Source: Streptomyces aurantiogriseus
Lineage (GTDB): Bacteria; Actinomycetota; Actinomycetes; Streptomycetales; Streptomycetaceae
Assembly (NCBI RefSeq): GCF_014649375.1
Contig: NZ_BMSX01000024.1
Location: 62,001-126,000 of the forward strand
Reading direction: 5' to 3'
DNA length: 64,000 nt
Shown here: piece after piece, positions 29,308-38,862 of the stretch
Position numbering within the stretch: position 1 is the stretch's first letter
Layout of the letters: every line of letters begins with the position of its first letter
Program-made: the position numbers and the translations under genes
Notes under the pieces: model-generated
Told to the model about the DNA's origin: nothing
The model's database searches: none
Seen by the model: only the letters and a program-made list of their open reading frames with translations

Positions 29308-30255
29308 TCAGCCCCTCCTCCAGCTGTCGCCCCACTGCTGCGCGGCCGGGTCGGTGTGCGCGTGGTACTCGACCGACTCCGCGGTCAGCTGCATGAACGC
29401 CTCCTCCAGGGAGGCCTGCTGAGGGCTCAGCTCGTGCAGCACGATCTGGTGCTGCGCGGCCAGCTCCCCGATGGCCTCGGATTTGTCCCCGTCGACCTCG
29501 AGCGTGCCGTTGCCGGTCTCCACGACGGTGATCCCGGCGGCGTGCAGCACATCGAGCAGCCGCTCGCGCTGCGGAGTGCGGATCCGGACGTAGGACCGCG
29601 AGTTACGGGCGATGAAGTCGGCCATGGAGGTGTCGGCGAGGAGCCGCCCCTGGCCGATCACCACGAGATGGTCGGCGGTCAGCGCCATCTCACTCATGAG
29701 ATGGGACGACACGAACACCGTCCGCCCCTGCGCGGCCAGCGACTTCATCAGGTTGCGGATCCAGTGGATGCCCTCGGGGTCGAGGCCGTTGACCGGCTCG
29801 TCGAACATCAGGATCCGCGGGTCGCCGAGAAGCGCGCCCGCGATACCGAGCCGCTGGCCCATGCCCAGCGAGAACCCCTTCGCCTTCTTCTTCGCGACGG
29901 CGGTGAGCCCGACGGTGTCGAGCACCTCGTGCACCCGGCTCCTCGGGATGCCGTTGCTCTGCGCCAGGCACAGCAGATGATTGAAGGCACTGCGCCCACC
30001 GTGCACGGCCTTGGCGTCCAGCAAGGCGCCGATGTACTTCAGCGGGTCCTTGAGCCGGTCGTAGTGCTGCCCGTCGATGCGTACGTCGCCCGCGGTCGGC
30101 CGGTCGAGCCCGAGCATCATCCGCATGGTGGTGGACTTGCCGGCACCGTTGGGACCGAGGAAGCCCGTGACGATGCCCGGTCTGACGGTGAAGGTGAGGT
30201 TGTCGACCGCCACCTTCTCGCCGTACCGCTTGGTCAGACCCTCGAGCTCGATCAT
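29308..30255 (-). CDS. ABC transporter ATPase (first pair)
   Basis: This 315-residue ATPase of the drug-export (DrrA-like) type has Walker A GPNGAGKST, signature FSLGMGQRLGIA, Walker B ILMFDEPVNGLDPEG and the H-loop VSSHLMSEM. Its first 220 residues are very similar to those of the ATPase at 26999, showing a pair duplication. The ATG at 30255 gives MIELEGLTKRYG. The frame is open further upstream. It is followed directly by its permease. Substrate and regulation are unknown. Confidence 0.9.
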   Translation of the reverse strand: MIELEGLTKRYGEKVAVDNLTFTVRPGIVTGFLGPNGAGKSTTMRMMLGLDRPTAGDVRIDGQHYDRLKDPLKYIGALLDAKAVHGGRSAFNHLLCLAQSNGIPRSRVHEVLDTVGLTAVAKKKAKGFSLGMGQRLGIAGALLGDPRILMFDEPVNGLDPEGIHWIRNLMKSLAAQGRTVFVSSHLMSEMALTADHLVVIGQGRLLADTSMADFIARNSRSYVRIRTPQRERLLDVLHAAGITVVETGNGTLEVDGDKSEAIGELAAQHQIVLHELSPQQASLEEAFMQLTAESVEYHAHTDPAAQQWGDSWRRG

Positions 30256-30360
30256 GCGGGCCACGCTATGACCGACGTGCGGCGGATGCCACCCGGACGG
30301 GCAAACAGCGGCCAACGCCTGTGGCAACAACCGTCAAAGCCGCGGCCGGCCGCATGCGAA

Positions 30361-30390
30361 AGGGGCGGCCGGACCAGGTCCGCCGCCCCT
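30361..30390 (-). terminator. Terminator of filP
   Basis: AGGGGCGGC (30361-30369) pairs with GCCGCCCCT (30382-30390), and an inner GGAC/GTCC stem closes a CAG loop. It lies 21 nt past the filP stop. Confidence 0.8.
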
Positions 30391-30411
30391 CACCTCGCTC
30401 GTACTCGGTGA

Positions 30412-31347
30412 CTACCGGGTCTGCTGAGCCGGCACACCCCGGGAGATCGGCTCGTCCTCGGTCGGGGAGCCGGCGGCGGCGACCGCGGCGCCCGTGAGGG
30501 TGGCGAGCATCTCGCGGACGTTCGTCAGCTGAGCGTTGATGGAGTCGCGGCGGTTGGTGAGAGCCGCGAGCTCGCGCTCGGATTCCGAACGGATACGGTC
30601 GGCCTTGGCGTTGGCGTCGGCCACGATGTCCTCGGCCTGGCGCTGCGCCGTCTCGACGGTCTGGCGGGCGCGGCGCTCGGCGTCCGTGCGCAGCTTCTCC
30701 GCCTCCAGGCGCAGCTGCTCCGCGCGGTGCTCGATCTCGGCGAGCCGCTTCTCCGCCTTCTGCTGACGGGACGCCAGGTCGCGCTCGGACTGCTCGCGGC
30801 GCTTGGCGAGGTTCGTCTCGAAGTCGGCAGCGGCCTGCGCGGCCTTGGCGCGGGTCTCCTCGAAGAGGGCGTCGGCCTCCTCGCGCTTGGACTGCGCGTC
30901 CTTCTGGGCCTCGGCGCGCAGCTGCGAGGCGTCACTCTTGGCCTTCTCGACGATCCGGACGCCCTCGTCCTCGGCCTTGGCCTTGCGCTCCGCAGCGAAC
31001 GATTCTGCGTCGTTGCGGACCTGCTGGGCCGCCGACTCGGCGAGTTCGCGGTGCTGCTCGGCCGCGCGCCGGGCCTCCTCGCGGAGATCCTTGGCCTCTT
31101 CTTCGGCGAGGCGGAGGATCTTCTCGACACGCGCGCCGAGACCGGCGTACGACGGCTCGGCGTCGGTCACGGCGGCCTGGGCGTTCTGCGTCTCGAGGTG
31201 GAGCTCCTCGATGCGCTTCTCCAGAGCGGTGATGCGGGCGAGAGCGCTGTCACGGTCGGAGACGAGCTTGGAGATCCGTTCGTCCACCTGAGCGCGGTCG
31301 TATCCACGCCGCACAAGCTCGAAGCCGTAGGGGGAAGTGTCGCTCAT
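30412..31347 (-). CDS. filP: FilP coiled-coil cytoskeletal protein
   Basis: This 311-residue, almost entirely coiled-coil protein is FilP, an intermediate-filament-like protein that forms a gradient at hyphal tips and gives mechanical strength. It works with DivIVA and Scy. The N-terminus MSDTSPYGFELVRRGYDRAQVD resembles the DivIVA lipid-binding/crossing segment. A heptad/hendecad coil rich in Glu, Ala and Arg runs from about residue 30 to 285, and a short flexible tail follows. FilP homologues were once annotated as cellulose-binding proteins. It lies just downstream of scy, as in S. coelicolor, with a 183-nt gap that should hold its promoter. Confidence 0.93.
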   Translation of the reverse strand: MSDTSPYGFELVRRGYDRAQVDERISKLVSDRDSALARITALEKRIEELHLETQNAQAAVTDAEPSYAGLGARVEKILRLAEEEAKDLREEARRAAEQHRELAESAAQQVRNDAESFAAERKAKAEDEGVRIVEKAKSDASQLRAEAQKDAQSKREEADALFEETRAKAAQAAADFETNLAKRREQSERDLASRQQKAEKRLAEIEHRAEQLRLEAEKLRTDAERRARQTVETAQRQAEDIVADANAKADRIRSESERELAALTNRRDSINAQLTNVREMLATLTGAAVAAAGSPTEDEPISRGVPAQQTR

Positions 31348-31530
31348 GGGGTTCCTGTCGAATGAGACCGGTGAGGTGATAGGTGGAATCCTAGGGGCCG
31401 AAGCGGTCTGTCATCGAGCGGATACGTGTTTGATCTGAGGAATGACACCCCTTTTGGGTGGCCAATCGGCGGACGGCTTGCCAAAAACTTGGTCAAAGGC
31501 CCCAGACAACAACGGATTCCGGCCGATCCG

Positions 31531-34500
31531 CTAGCCCTCCGAGGACTTGCCACCCGATCGAGGCGCGCCCACCGTCGCCTTGACTCCTGAGTCCTTGCCC
31601 GAGGAAGGCGCCTCGAAGGACTCGAGCGCCTCCAGCACGTCCTGGACCCGGGAGATCTCGGCGTTGATGTCCTCGCGGCGGCGGACCAGCACCTCCAGTT
31701 CGCGCTTGCCCTCCTCGACCGTGCGCCGGGCCTCGCGAATCGCCTCGGCCTTGAGTTCCTCGGCCTCCCTGATGAGCGCGGACTTCTTCTGCTCGGCCTC
31801 CTTGAGCAGCCCCTCGGCCTTCTTCACAGCGGCGATACGGACCTTGCCGGCCTCGGAATTGGCCTCCGACACCAGCTCCTTGGCCTTGGCCTGCGCCTTG
31901 GCGAGCTGCTCCTCGGCGGCCTTGATGAGCGCGTCGCAGCGGTCACCGGTCGACTTCATCGTCTCGGCGGCCTCGCGGCGGGCCCGCTCGTGCAGCTCCT
32001 CGATCTCGGCGGTGATGCGCTCGCGCAGCTCCTCCGCCCGCTCCCTGATGGCGGTCGCGTCCCGGCGCGCGCCGACGAGCAGCTCGTCCGCGTCCGTACG
32101 GGCCTTCTCCACCCGGGCGTTGCCCTCGACCGTCGCCTCGGAGACGAGCCGGTCGGCCTCCGCGCGGGCCGCGCCCACCATCGTGTCGGCCTGTGCCTCC
32201 GCCTCCGCGGTGGTCTTCAGCGCCTGCTGTTGCGCCTCGGTGAGCAGCTTGTCCGCCTCGGCGGTGGTCTCCGTGATGAGCGTGTCGACCTGCTCGGCCG
32301 CCTCCGAACGCCGCTTGTTGGCCTCCTTGCGGGCCTCGTCCAGCGTCCGGTCGGCCTCGTCGCGCGCCACGCTCAGCATGCGGTCGGCCTCCGCGGCCGC
32401 CTCCGCCTTGACCCGCTCCGACTCGATCCGGATCCGCTCGGCGTGCTGCCGCGCGGAACCGACCGTCTCGGCGGCCTCGGCGCGCAGCCGCTCCGCGTCG
32501 CCGCTCGCGTCCCCGATCAGCTTCTCCGCCTTGGCGACCGACTCGGCCCGCACCCGCTCGGCCTCCGCGGCCGTCTCGGACTGCAGCCGCTCGGCCTCGG
32601 CGAGGGTCTCCGTCTGCAGGCGCTCCGCCTCGGCGCGCGCCTCCGTGATGAGGGTGTCCGCCTGTGTCGCCGCGTCCGACCGGATGCGGTTGGCGTCGTC
32701 GCGGGCGTCCGCCCGGGTGCGCGCCGCGTCCTGGTCGGCCTGGGCGATGGTGTCCGAGGCCTCCGTGCGCACCCGCTGGGCGTGTGCGGCCGCCTCCGAG
32801 CGCAGCCGCTCCGCCTCCGCGATCGCCTCGCCGACGGTCCGCTCGGCCAGCGCCCTGGCGGCCTCCGACTCCTCGTTCGCCTCGCGGCGGACACGGCTCG
32901 CGTCCTCGCTGGCCCGCTCCCGCTCGGCGTAGGCGTCGGTGCGGACCCGGTCCGCCTCCTCCTCGGCCTCCCGCCGCGTACGGTCCGCCGCGTGCTCGGC
33001 GGCGGAGCGCAGCCCGGTGATCTCCTCCTGGGCCTGCTCGTGCAGCCCGGCCACGGAGTCCCGCACCTGCTGGGCGTGCTGCTCGGCCGCCGACACCATC
33101 TCGGTGGCGCGCCGGTCGGCCTCCTCCACCAGGCGGACGGCCTCGGCCTGCGCGTCCTCGACACGCCGGCGCGCCGACGCCAGCAGCTCCTCGCTCTGCT
33201 CGCGGGCCCGCTCCCGCTCCTGGTCGGCCTCCTGGCGGGCCGCGCCGAGGAGCTCCTCGGCCTCGCGGCGGCGCCGGGCGGCCTCCTCCTGGGCGGCGGC
33301 CAGCGTCTCCGACGCCTCGGCGGCCAGCCGCTCGGCGGCGGCCTGCGCCTCCGCGCGCACCCGGTCCGCGGTGTCCTGCGCCTCCGACTTCAGCCGCTCC
33401 GCCTCGGCGGCGGCCTCCGACCGCAGCCGTACGGCGATGGCCTCGCCCTCCGCGCGGGACGCGGACGCGTCCGAGGCGGCCTCGGTGCGCAGCCGCTCCG
33501 CCTCCGCCTCCGCCTGCTGCTGGAGCGAACGGATCCGCTCGGCGGCCTCGGTACGCAGCCGGTCGGTCTCCTCGGCGGTCTCGCGGCGGACCCGCGAGGC
33601 CTCCTCCCGGGCGTCGGTGAGCGCCTGCTCGGCGGCGGCGAGCCGCTGCTCGGCCTCCGAATGCAGCCGCGTCAGCTCCTCGGCGGCCTCCGCCCGCCGG
33701 GCCTCGACCGCCCGCTCGGCCTCCTCGCGCAGCTCGCGCGCGGCCTGTTCGGCGTTGTCGGTGATGGTCTGCGCGAGATCGACGGCCTCGTCGCGCTGCT
33801 GCTCGGCCTCCTTGCGGGTGCGCTCCAGCGTCTCCTCGGCCTGCCGGCGCAGTGTGGTGGCCCGCTCGATGGCCTCCGTACGGACCTTCTCGCTGTCCGT
33901 GGTGGCCTTCTGACGCAGCTCGTCCGCGTCGGCCTTGGCCTTCGCCAGCAGCTCCTCGGCGGTCTTGGCCGCCTCCTCGATCTGCTGGACGGCCTCCTTG
34001 CGGGCCTCCGCGCGGATCTTCTCGCCCTCGGCGACCGCGTCGGCGCGCAGCTGCTCGGCCTCGCCGCGCAGCCGGCGGGCCTCCTCCTGCAGCTCGACCG
34101 TCTTGGCGCGGTACTCCTTGGTGTCGTCCTTCGCCGCGCCCTTGAGCTCCTCGGCGATGTCGTGCGCCTCGGCCCGCAGCCGGTCCGCCTCGGCCTCGGC
34201 CTCCCGGCGGATGCGCTCGGCCTCCTCGGCGGCGGCCTTGGTGGTGCGCTGCGCGTCCTCCTGCGCCTTGTTCAGGACGTCCTCGGCGGTCTTCGCCGCC
34301 TTCGACAGCTGGGTCGCGCTCTCCTCGGCGGTGAGCGTACGGGCCTTCTCGGCGGCCTCGGCGAGGACCTTCTCGGCCTCGGCGCGGGCGTCGGCGAGGA
34401 CCTGTTCGGCGTCCGCCTTGGTGGTCTCGGCCTCCTTGGTGGCCTCGCTGACCAGCCGGGCGACCTGCTCCTTCGCGGTACGCGCGCGCTGCTCGTTCGC

Positions 34501-35406
34501 CGTTTCGGCGCTCTGCAGCGCCTTCTCGGCGGCCGCCTTGGCCTCGGCGACGAGCTTCTCCGCCTCGGTGCGCGCCTCGCGCAGCGCCGTGTCGGCCTCC
34601 GCCATGCGCTGCTCGGCGGTCCGGCTCAGCTCCTGGGCCTGGCGGCGGGCGGCGTCGGACTCGTTCGCCGTGGAGCTGCGCAGCTGCTCGGCGTGGTCGG
34701 TGGCCTCCTGGGCCTGGGTGGAGGCGGCGTTCAGCAGGCGCTCGGCGTCCGCGCGGGCGCGGCGCAGCAGCTGCTCGGCCTCCGCGCGGGCCGCCTCGGC
34801 CTCGCTCTGCAGCCGCTGCCGGGCCTCCGTGGCCACCCGCTCGGCCTCGGCGCGCGCGGCCGTCAGGGACTGTTCGGCCTCGGCCCGCGACTCGTCGAGG
34901 AGCCGGCGGGCCTGCGACTCGGTGCGGGCCCGCAGCTGCTCGGCCCACGCCACGTTCTCGTTGACGTGCGACTCGACGGTCTGCCGGCGCTCCGCCAGCT
35001 CCTGGTCCAGCTGCTGCCGGCGGGCCACCGCCTCCGCGTGCAGCTCCGCCTGGAGCCGGGCCGCCTGCTCGGCGTGCTCCTGGAGGATGCGCTGGGTCTG
35101 CGCCCGCGCCTGGCTCAGCTCGCGCTCGGCGTCGGCGCGGATCTGGTCCGCCTGCAGCTGCGCGTTGCGCAACAGCTGCTCGGCCTGGTAGCCGATGTCA
35201 CCGCCGTCGAAGGCGGGCCGGGACATGATGGTGCGCCGCGCCTCGTGCAACTTGGCGCGCAGCACCTCGACCTGGTAGCCGAGGTCCTCGGCATGCTGGA
35301 TCGCCTTTTCCCGCTCGGTCTTCAGCCGCTTCATCTCGGCTTCGAACCGAGTGAGGTGGTCGACGTCAGCCGCCGGCTCCCGCTCCTGGCTCTCGTAGCC
35401 CCGCAC
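31531..35406 (-). CDS. scy: Scy, giant coiled-coil polarity protein
   Basis: This protein of about 1291 residues is built of very long coiled coil with tandem Ala/Glu/Arg-rich repeats of the form AERLRxEAxxxAxxxRxEA. The N-terminus RGYESQEREPAADVDHLTRFEAEMKR and the LGYQVEVLRAKLHEARR segment match the DivIVA-like head of Scy. Scy organises the tip-organising centre and sets new branch points with DivIVA and FilP. The GTG at 35406 gives the usual start. The frame is open to 35595, but the extra 63 codons are Arg/Pro-rich and not family-like. The S. coelicolor protein is about 1326 residues. DNA of this gene is internally repetitive, which can mislead assembly. Confidence 0.92.
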   Translation of the reverse strand: MRGYESQEREPAADVDHLTRFEAEMKRLKTEREKAIQHAEDLGYQVEVLRAKLHEARRTIMSRPAFDGGDIGYQAEQLLRNAQLQADQIRADAERELSQARAQTQRILQEHAEQAARLQAELHAEAVARRQQLDQELAERRQTVESHVNENVAWAEQLRARTESQARRLLDESRAEAEQSLTAARAEAERVATEARQRLQSEAEAARAEAEQLLRRARADAERLLNAASTQAQEATDHAEQLRSSTANESDAARRQAQELSRTAEQRMAEADTALREARTEAEKLVAEAKAAAEKALQSAETANEQRARTAKEQVARLVSEATKEAETTKADAEQVLADARAEAEKVLAEAAEKARTLTAEESATQLSKAAKTAEDVLNKAQEDAQRTTKAAAEEAERIRREAEAEADRLRAEAHDIAEELKGAAKDDTKEYRAKTVELQEEARRLRGEAEQLRADAVAEGEKIRAEARKEAVQQIEEAAKTAEELLAKAKADADELRQKATTDSEKVRTEAIERATTLRRQAEETLERTRKEAEQQRDEAVDLAQTITDNAEQAARELREEAERAVEARRAEAAEELTRLHSEAEQRLAAAEQALTDAREEASRVRRETAEETDRLRTEAAERIRSLQQQAEAEAERLRTEAASDASASRAEGEAIAVRLRSEAAAEAERLKSEAQDTADRVRAEAQAAAERLAAEASETLAAAQEEAARRRREAEELLGAARQEADQERERAREQSEELLASARRRVEDAQAEAVRLVEEADRRATEMVSAAEQHAQQVRDSVAGLHEQAQEEITGLRSAAEHAADRTRREAEEEADRVRTDAYAERERASEDASRVRREANEESEAARALAERTVGEAIAEAERLRSEAAAHAQRVRTEASDTIAQADQDAARTRADARDDANRIRSDAATQADTLITEARAEAERLQTETLAEAERLQSETAAEAERVRAESVAKAEKLIGDASGDAERLRAEAAETVGSARQHAERIRIESERVKAEAAAEADRMLSVARDEADRTLDEARKEANKRRSEAAEQVDTLITETTAEADKLLTEAQQQALKTTAEAEAQADTMVGAARAEADRLVSEATVEGNARVEKARTDADELLVGARRDATAIRERAEELRERITAEIEELHERARREAAETMKSTGDRCDALIKAAEEQLAKAQAKAKELVSEANSEAGKVRIAAVKKAEGLLKEAEQKKSALIREAEELKAEAIREARRTVEEGKRELEVLVRRREDINAEISRVQDVLEALESFEAPSSGKDSGVKATVGAPRSGGKSSEG

Positions 35407-35639
35407 TGCGCGGTCCCATCCGTCCCCTGGTCGCAAGCTTCTCCAACGAGCTCCGTCCATCCGCCGAACGGGGCCCCCGGGGAATGGTGTCAGATCAACG
35501 GCGGAGCACGGGCTGCTGCCCCGACGCTCGTCCCCCGAAACCCGGACCCCGGCTGGTCCTGCCGTCGAGACGGCAGGACGTCGGTCGCCCGTCATGAACG
35601 GCGACCGACCCCAACCCTACCGGCCCCTATGTACGAGGG

Positions 35640-36080
35640 TCAGTGCTCAGGTGACTCAACTGGGGCCGATGTGACCAGTTCTGTCAGTACTCCGTGGCAA
35701 TCCTTGGGGTGCAGGAAGGTGATTCGTGACCCCATGGAGCCGCGCCGCGGCTCTTCGTACAGAACGCGTACGCCCTTGTCCCTGATGTCGGCGGCGTCGC
35801 CGTCCACATCCGCCGTACCGAAAGCGATGTGATGCACGCCCTCGCCGTTCTTCGCGAGCCACTTCGCGACGGTGGAGTCCTCCCTGGTCGGCTCCAGGAG
35901 CTGGAGGTACGAGGCGCCGCCGTCGGACGTATCGTTGATCTTGAGCATGGCCTCGCGCACGCCCTGCTCCTCGTTGACCTCGGAGTGGAACACCTCGAAG
36001 CCGTAGGTGGCCCGGTAGAACTCGACGGTCCTGTCGAGGTCGAAGCAGGCGATCCCGATGTGGTCGATTCGCGTCAGCAT
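35640..36080 (-). CDS. Methylmalonyl-CoA epimerase
   Basis: This 146-residue vicinal-oxygen-chelate enzyme interconverts (2R)- and (2S)-methylmalonyl-CoA. Metal ligands are visible as His in TRIDHIGIA, His in GEGVHHIAFG and Glu in GVLTEL near the C-terminus. The VEFYRATYGFEVFHSE helix is typical. It feeds propionyl-CoA carbon into succinyl-CoA and supplies extender units for polyketides. It is divergent from the thiolase gene with a 150-nt gap. The MeaB-type GTPase gene nearby supports a B12-mutase context. Confidence 0.93.
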   Translation of the reverse strand: MLTRIDHIGIACFDLDRTVEFYRATYGFEVFHSEVNEEQGVREAMLKINDTSDGGASYLQLLEPTREDSTVAKWLAKNGEGVHHIAFGTADVDGDAADIRDKGVRVLYEEPRRGSMGSRITFLHPKDCHGVLTELVTSAPVESPEH

Positions 36081-36230
36081 GGATTCAGTGCAGCGCCCCG
36101 GAGGTGGTTACGCAACGTGCGCGCGATCACACCGACGGCCCGATGACGGCACGGAGTGCCACTCAGTACATTCGAAGTAAACCCTCGTTCACTCCTCGGC
36201 CCGTGCAGGCCGGTAAGGGGATCACAGCTC

Positions 36231-37433
36231 ATGACTGGAACGAACAGCCCGACCTCGGTGATCGTCGCGGGTGCGCGTACGCCCATGGGGCGTCTGCTGG
36301 GCTCGCTGAAGTCCTTCTCCGGAGCCGACCTCGGCGGCTTCGCGATCAAGGCCGCCCTCGACCGTGCGGGGATCGGCGGCGACCAGGTGCAGTACGTGAT
36401 CATGGGCCAGGTGCTCCAGGCCGGCGCGGGCCAGATCCCGGCCCGCCAGGCCGCGGTCAAGGCCGGCATCCCGATGAACGTCCCGGCGCTCACCGTCAAC
36501 AAGGTGTGTCTGTCGGGCCTCGACGCGATCGCGCTGGCCGACCAGCTGATCCGTGCGGGTGAGTTCGACGTGATCGTCGCGGGCGGCCAGGAGTCCATGA
36601 CCAACGCCCCCCACCTGCTGCCGAAGTCCCGCGAGGGCTTCAAGTACGGCGCGGTCGAGATGCTGGACGCGATGGCCTACGACGGTCTGACCGACGCCTT
36701 CGAGAACGTCGCCATGGGCGAGTCGACGGAGAAGCACAACACGCGGCTCGGCATCGGCCGAACGGAGCAGGACGAGGTCGCCGCGCTCTCCCACCAGCGG
36801 GCCGCCGCCGCGCAGAAGAACGGCCTGTTCGAGGCCGAGATCACCCCGGTGGAGATCCCGCAGCGCAAGGGCGAGCCGGTCGTCTTCAGCAAGGACGAGG
36901 GCATCCGCCCGGAGACCACCGCCGAGTCGCTCGGCAAGCTCCGCCCGGCCTTCGCCAAGGACGGCACGATCACCGCGGGGTCCTCCTCCCAGATCTCCGA
37001 CGGCGCGGCGGCCGTGGTCGTGATGAGCAAGGCCAAGGCGCAGGAGCTGGGCCTGGAGTGGATCGCGGAGATCGGCGCCCACGGCAATGTGGCGGGCCCG
37101 GACAACTCGCTCCAGTCCCAGCCGTCCAACGCGATCCTGCACGCCCTGAAGAAGGAGGGCCTGGGGGTCTCCGACCTCGACCTCATCGAGATCAACGAGG
37201 CCTTCGCCGCCGTCGCGGTCCAGTCAATGAAGGACCTCGGAGTGTCCACGGAAAAGGTGAACGTCAACGGCGGAGCCATCGCCCTGGGCCACCCGATCGG
37301 TATGTCCGGCGCCCGGGTCGTGCTGCACCTGGCCCTGGAGCTCAAGCGGCGGGGCGGCGGGGTCGGCGCGGCCGCGCTGTGCGGCGGTGGCGGCCAGGGT
37401 GACGCGCTGATCGTGCGGGTACCCAAGGCCTGA
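36231..37433 (+). CDS. Acetyl-CoA C-acetyltransferase (thiolase)
   Basis: This 400-residue thiolase condenses two acetyl-CoA to acetoacetyl-CoA or cleaves 3-ketoacyl-CoA. The nucleophile is Cys93 in VNKVCLSGLDAI, the general base pair is His354 in IALGHPIGMSG and Cys384 in LCGGGGQGDALI, and the NEAFAAV motif is present. The ATG at 36231 gives MTGTNSPTSVIV. The frame continues to 36156 without family-like sequence. A 42-nt gap to the MeaB-type gene suggests co-transcription. Confidence 0.93.
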   Translation: MTGTNSPTSVIVAGARTPMGRLLGSLKSFSGADLGGFAIKAALDRAGIGGDQVQYVIMGQVLQAGAGQIPARQAAVKAGIPMNVPALTVNKVCLSGLDAIALADQLIRAGEFDVIVAGGQESMTNAPHLLPKSREGFKYGAVEMLDAMAYDGLTDAFENVAMGESTEKHNTRLGIGRTEQDEVAALSHQRAAAAQKNGLFEAEITPVEIPQRKGEPVVFSKDEGIRPETTAESLGKLRPAFAKDGTITAGSSSQISDGAAAVVVMSKAKAQELGLEWIAEIGAHGNVAGPDNSLQSQPSNAILHALKKEGLGVSDLDLIEINEAFAAVAVQSMKDLGVSTEKVNVNGGAIALGHPIGMSGARVVLHLALELKRRGGGVGAAALCGGGGQGDALIVRVPKA

Positions 37434-37475
37434 GTCCCGCTTTCTGGACGCCCCTCTCTCGTGAACGGAGCTGTG

Positions 37476-38432
37476 ATGCAGGACGTCTCCTCGCTGGTCG
37501 CTCAGGCCAGGGAAGGCCGGCCCCGGGCCGTGGCCCGGCTGATCTCCCTGGTGGAGGGGGCGTCCCCGCAGCTCAGGGAGGTCATGGCGGCCCTGGCCCC
37601 GCTGACCGGCAACGCCTACGTGGTGGGCCTGACCGGCTCGCCGGGCGTGGGCAAGTCGACGTCCACCTCGGCGCTGGTGACGGCGTACCGCAAGCAGGGC
37701 AAGCGGGTCGGCGTCCTGGCCGTCGACCCGTCCTCGCCGTTCTCCGGCGGCGCCCTGCTCGGCGACCGCGTCCGCATGTCCGAGCACGCGTCGGACCCGG
37801 GCGTCTACATCCGCTCGATGGCCACCCGCGGCCACCTCGGCGGCCTCGCCTGGGCGGCCCCGCAGGCGATCCGTGTCCTCGACGCGGCGGGCTGCGACGT
37901 GATCCTGGTCGAGACGGTCGGCGTCGGCCAGTCGGAGGTGGAGATCGCCTCCCAGGCGGACACGTCCGTGGTCCTGCTGGCCCCCGGCATGGGCGACGGC
38001 ATCCAGGCCGCCAAGGCCGGGATCCTGGAGATCGGCGACGTGTACGTCGTCAACAAGGCCGACCGGGACGGCGCCGACGCGACCGCCCGCGAACTGAACC
38101 ACATGCTCGGCCTCGGAGAGGCCCGCGGCCCCGGCGACTGGCGCCCCCCGATCGTCAAGACGGTCGCGGCGCGCGCCGAGGGCGTCGACGAGGTGGTGGA
38201 GGCCCTGGAGAAGCACCGCGCGTGGATGGAGGAGCACGGGATCCTCGCCGAACGCCGCCGCTCCCGCGCCGCCCGCGAGGTGGAGACGATCGCGGTCACG
38301 GCGTTGCGGGAGCGGATCGGCGATCTGCACGGGGACCGGCGGCTGAGCGCGCTGGCGGAGCGGATCGTCACGGGGGAGCTGGACCCGTACCGGGCCGCCG
38401 ATGAGCTGGTGGCGGGGCTCACCGAGGGGTGA
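37476..38432 (+). CDS. meaB: MeaB/ArgK-type GTPase, acyl-CoA mutase chaperone
   Basis: This 318-residue G3E GTPase protects and reloads B12-dependent acyl-CoA mutases. The Walker A motif is GSPGVGKST, and the regions DPSSPFSGGALLGDR, ETVGVGQSEVE (Walker B/switch) and NKAD (guanine specificity) are all present. The C-terminal dimerisation arm is included. The ATG at 37476 has GGAG 5 nt upstream. A GTG at 37461 is in frame but lacks spacing. The likely client is the mutase encoded at 47707. It ends inside a terminator hairpin. Confidence 0.9.
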   Translation: MQDVSSLVAQAREGRPRAVARLISLVEGASPQLREVMAALAPLTGNAYVVGLTGSPGVGKSTSTSALVTAYRKQGKRVGVLAVDPSSPFSGGALLGDRVRMSEHASDPGVYIRSMATRGHLGGLAWAAPQAIRVLDAAGCDVILVETVGVGQSEVEIASQADTSVVLLAPGMGDGIQAAKAGILEIGDVYVVNKADRDGADATARELNHMLGLGEARGPGDWRPPIVKTVAARAEGVDEVVEALEKHRAWMEEHGILAERRRSRAAREVETIAVTALRERIGDLHGDRRLSALAERIVTGELDPYRAADELVAGLTEG

Positions 38433-38440
38433 GCCCCGCC
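38411..38440. terminator. Bidirectional terminator overlapping the meaB stop
   Basis: A perfect 13-bp stem (38411-38423 with 38428-38440) closes a GAGG loop. The meaB stop codon lies in the right arm and the convergent gene ends 6 nt further on, so the hairpin serves both. Confidence 0.8.
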
Positions 38441-38445
38441 GGGGT

Positions 38446-38862
38446 TCATCGTCGGCAGAAGCGGTGCGTGCTGTCGCGCCAGGCCGAGGTCGACTCGGTC
38501 CAGTACTCGATCCGGTCCGCGCCGCCCCGGCGGTCCGCCTCCAGGGTGACGGTGACGGGGGTCCTGCTGTCGTCGATCCAGTTCGAGAGCGCCTCGTCGA
38601 GGACCTCGTTGCCCTTGATCGCGCGGAAGTGCGCTCGGGTGCTGCCGGTCTGGTCGTCGATCACCGTCGCCGTCACCTTCACCGAGCGGTTGAAGAACTC
38701 GGCCTTGACGTTCCGCAGACCGCTCTGCTCACCGCCGGTGATGGGGCACGAGACCCGTACCCCGGCGGGCGCGGCGGGCTGGGCCGGCGCGGCGGGTGCC
38801 GCCACGGCGAGCGCGACCGTCGCCGCAGCGACGGAGATGCCGATGCTGAACTTTCCGGGCAT
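38446..38862 (-). CDS. Small secreted protein of unknown function
   Basis: The product is 138 residues with a clear signal peptide (FSIGISVAAATVALAVAAPAAPA, cleavage near residue 27) and a mature part with two Cys (VSCPIT and HRFCRR) that could form a disulphide. No family was recognised. The ATG at 38862 is 7 nt from GGAGG. An ATG at 38868 is too close to it. No neighbours suggest a role. Confidence 0.7.
   Translation of the reverse strand: MPGKFSIGISVAAATVALAVAAPAAPAQPAAPAGVRVSCPITGGEQSGLRNVKAEFFNRSVKVTATVIDDQTGSTRAHFRAIKGNEVLDEALSNWIDDSRTPVTVTLEADRRGGADRIEYWTESTSAWRDSTHRFCRR

Noticed and set aside
31990..35832. Long plus-strand frame opposite scy (about 1280 codons of Leu, Gly, Arg)
   Set aside because: It is the complement of the repetitive coiled-coil gene. 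The scy frame has the known head sequence and repeat pattern.
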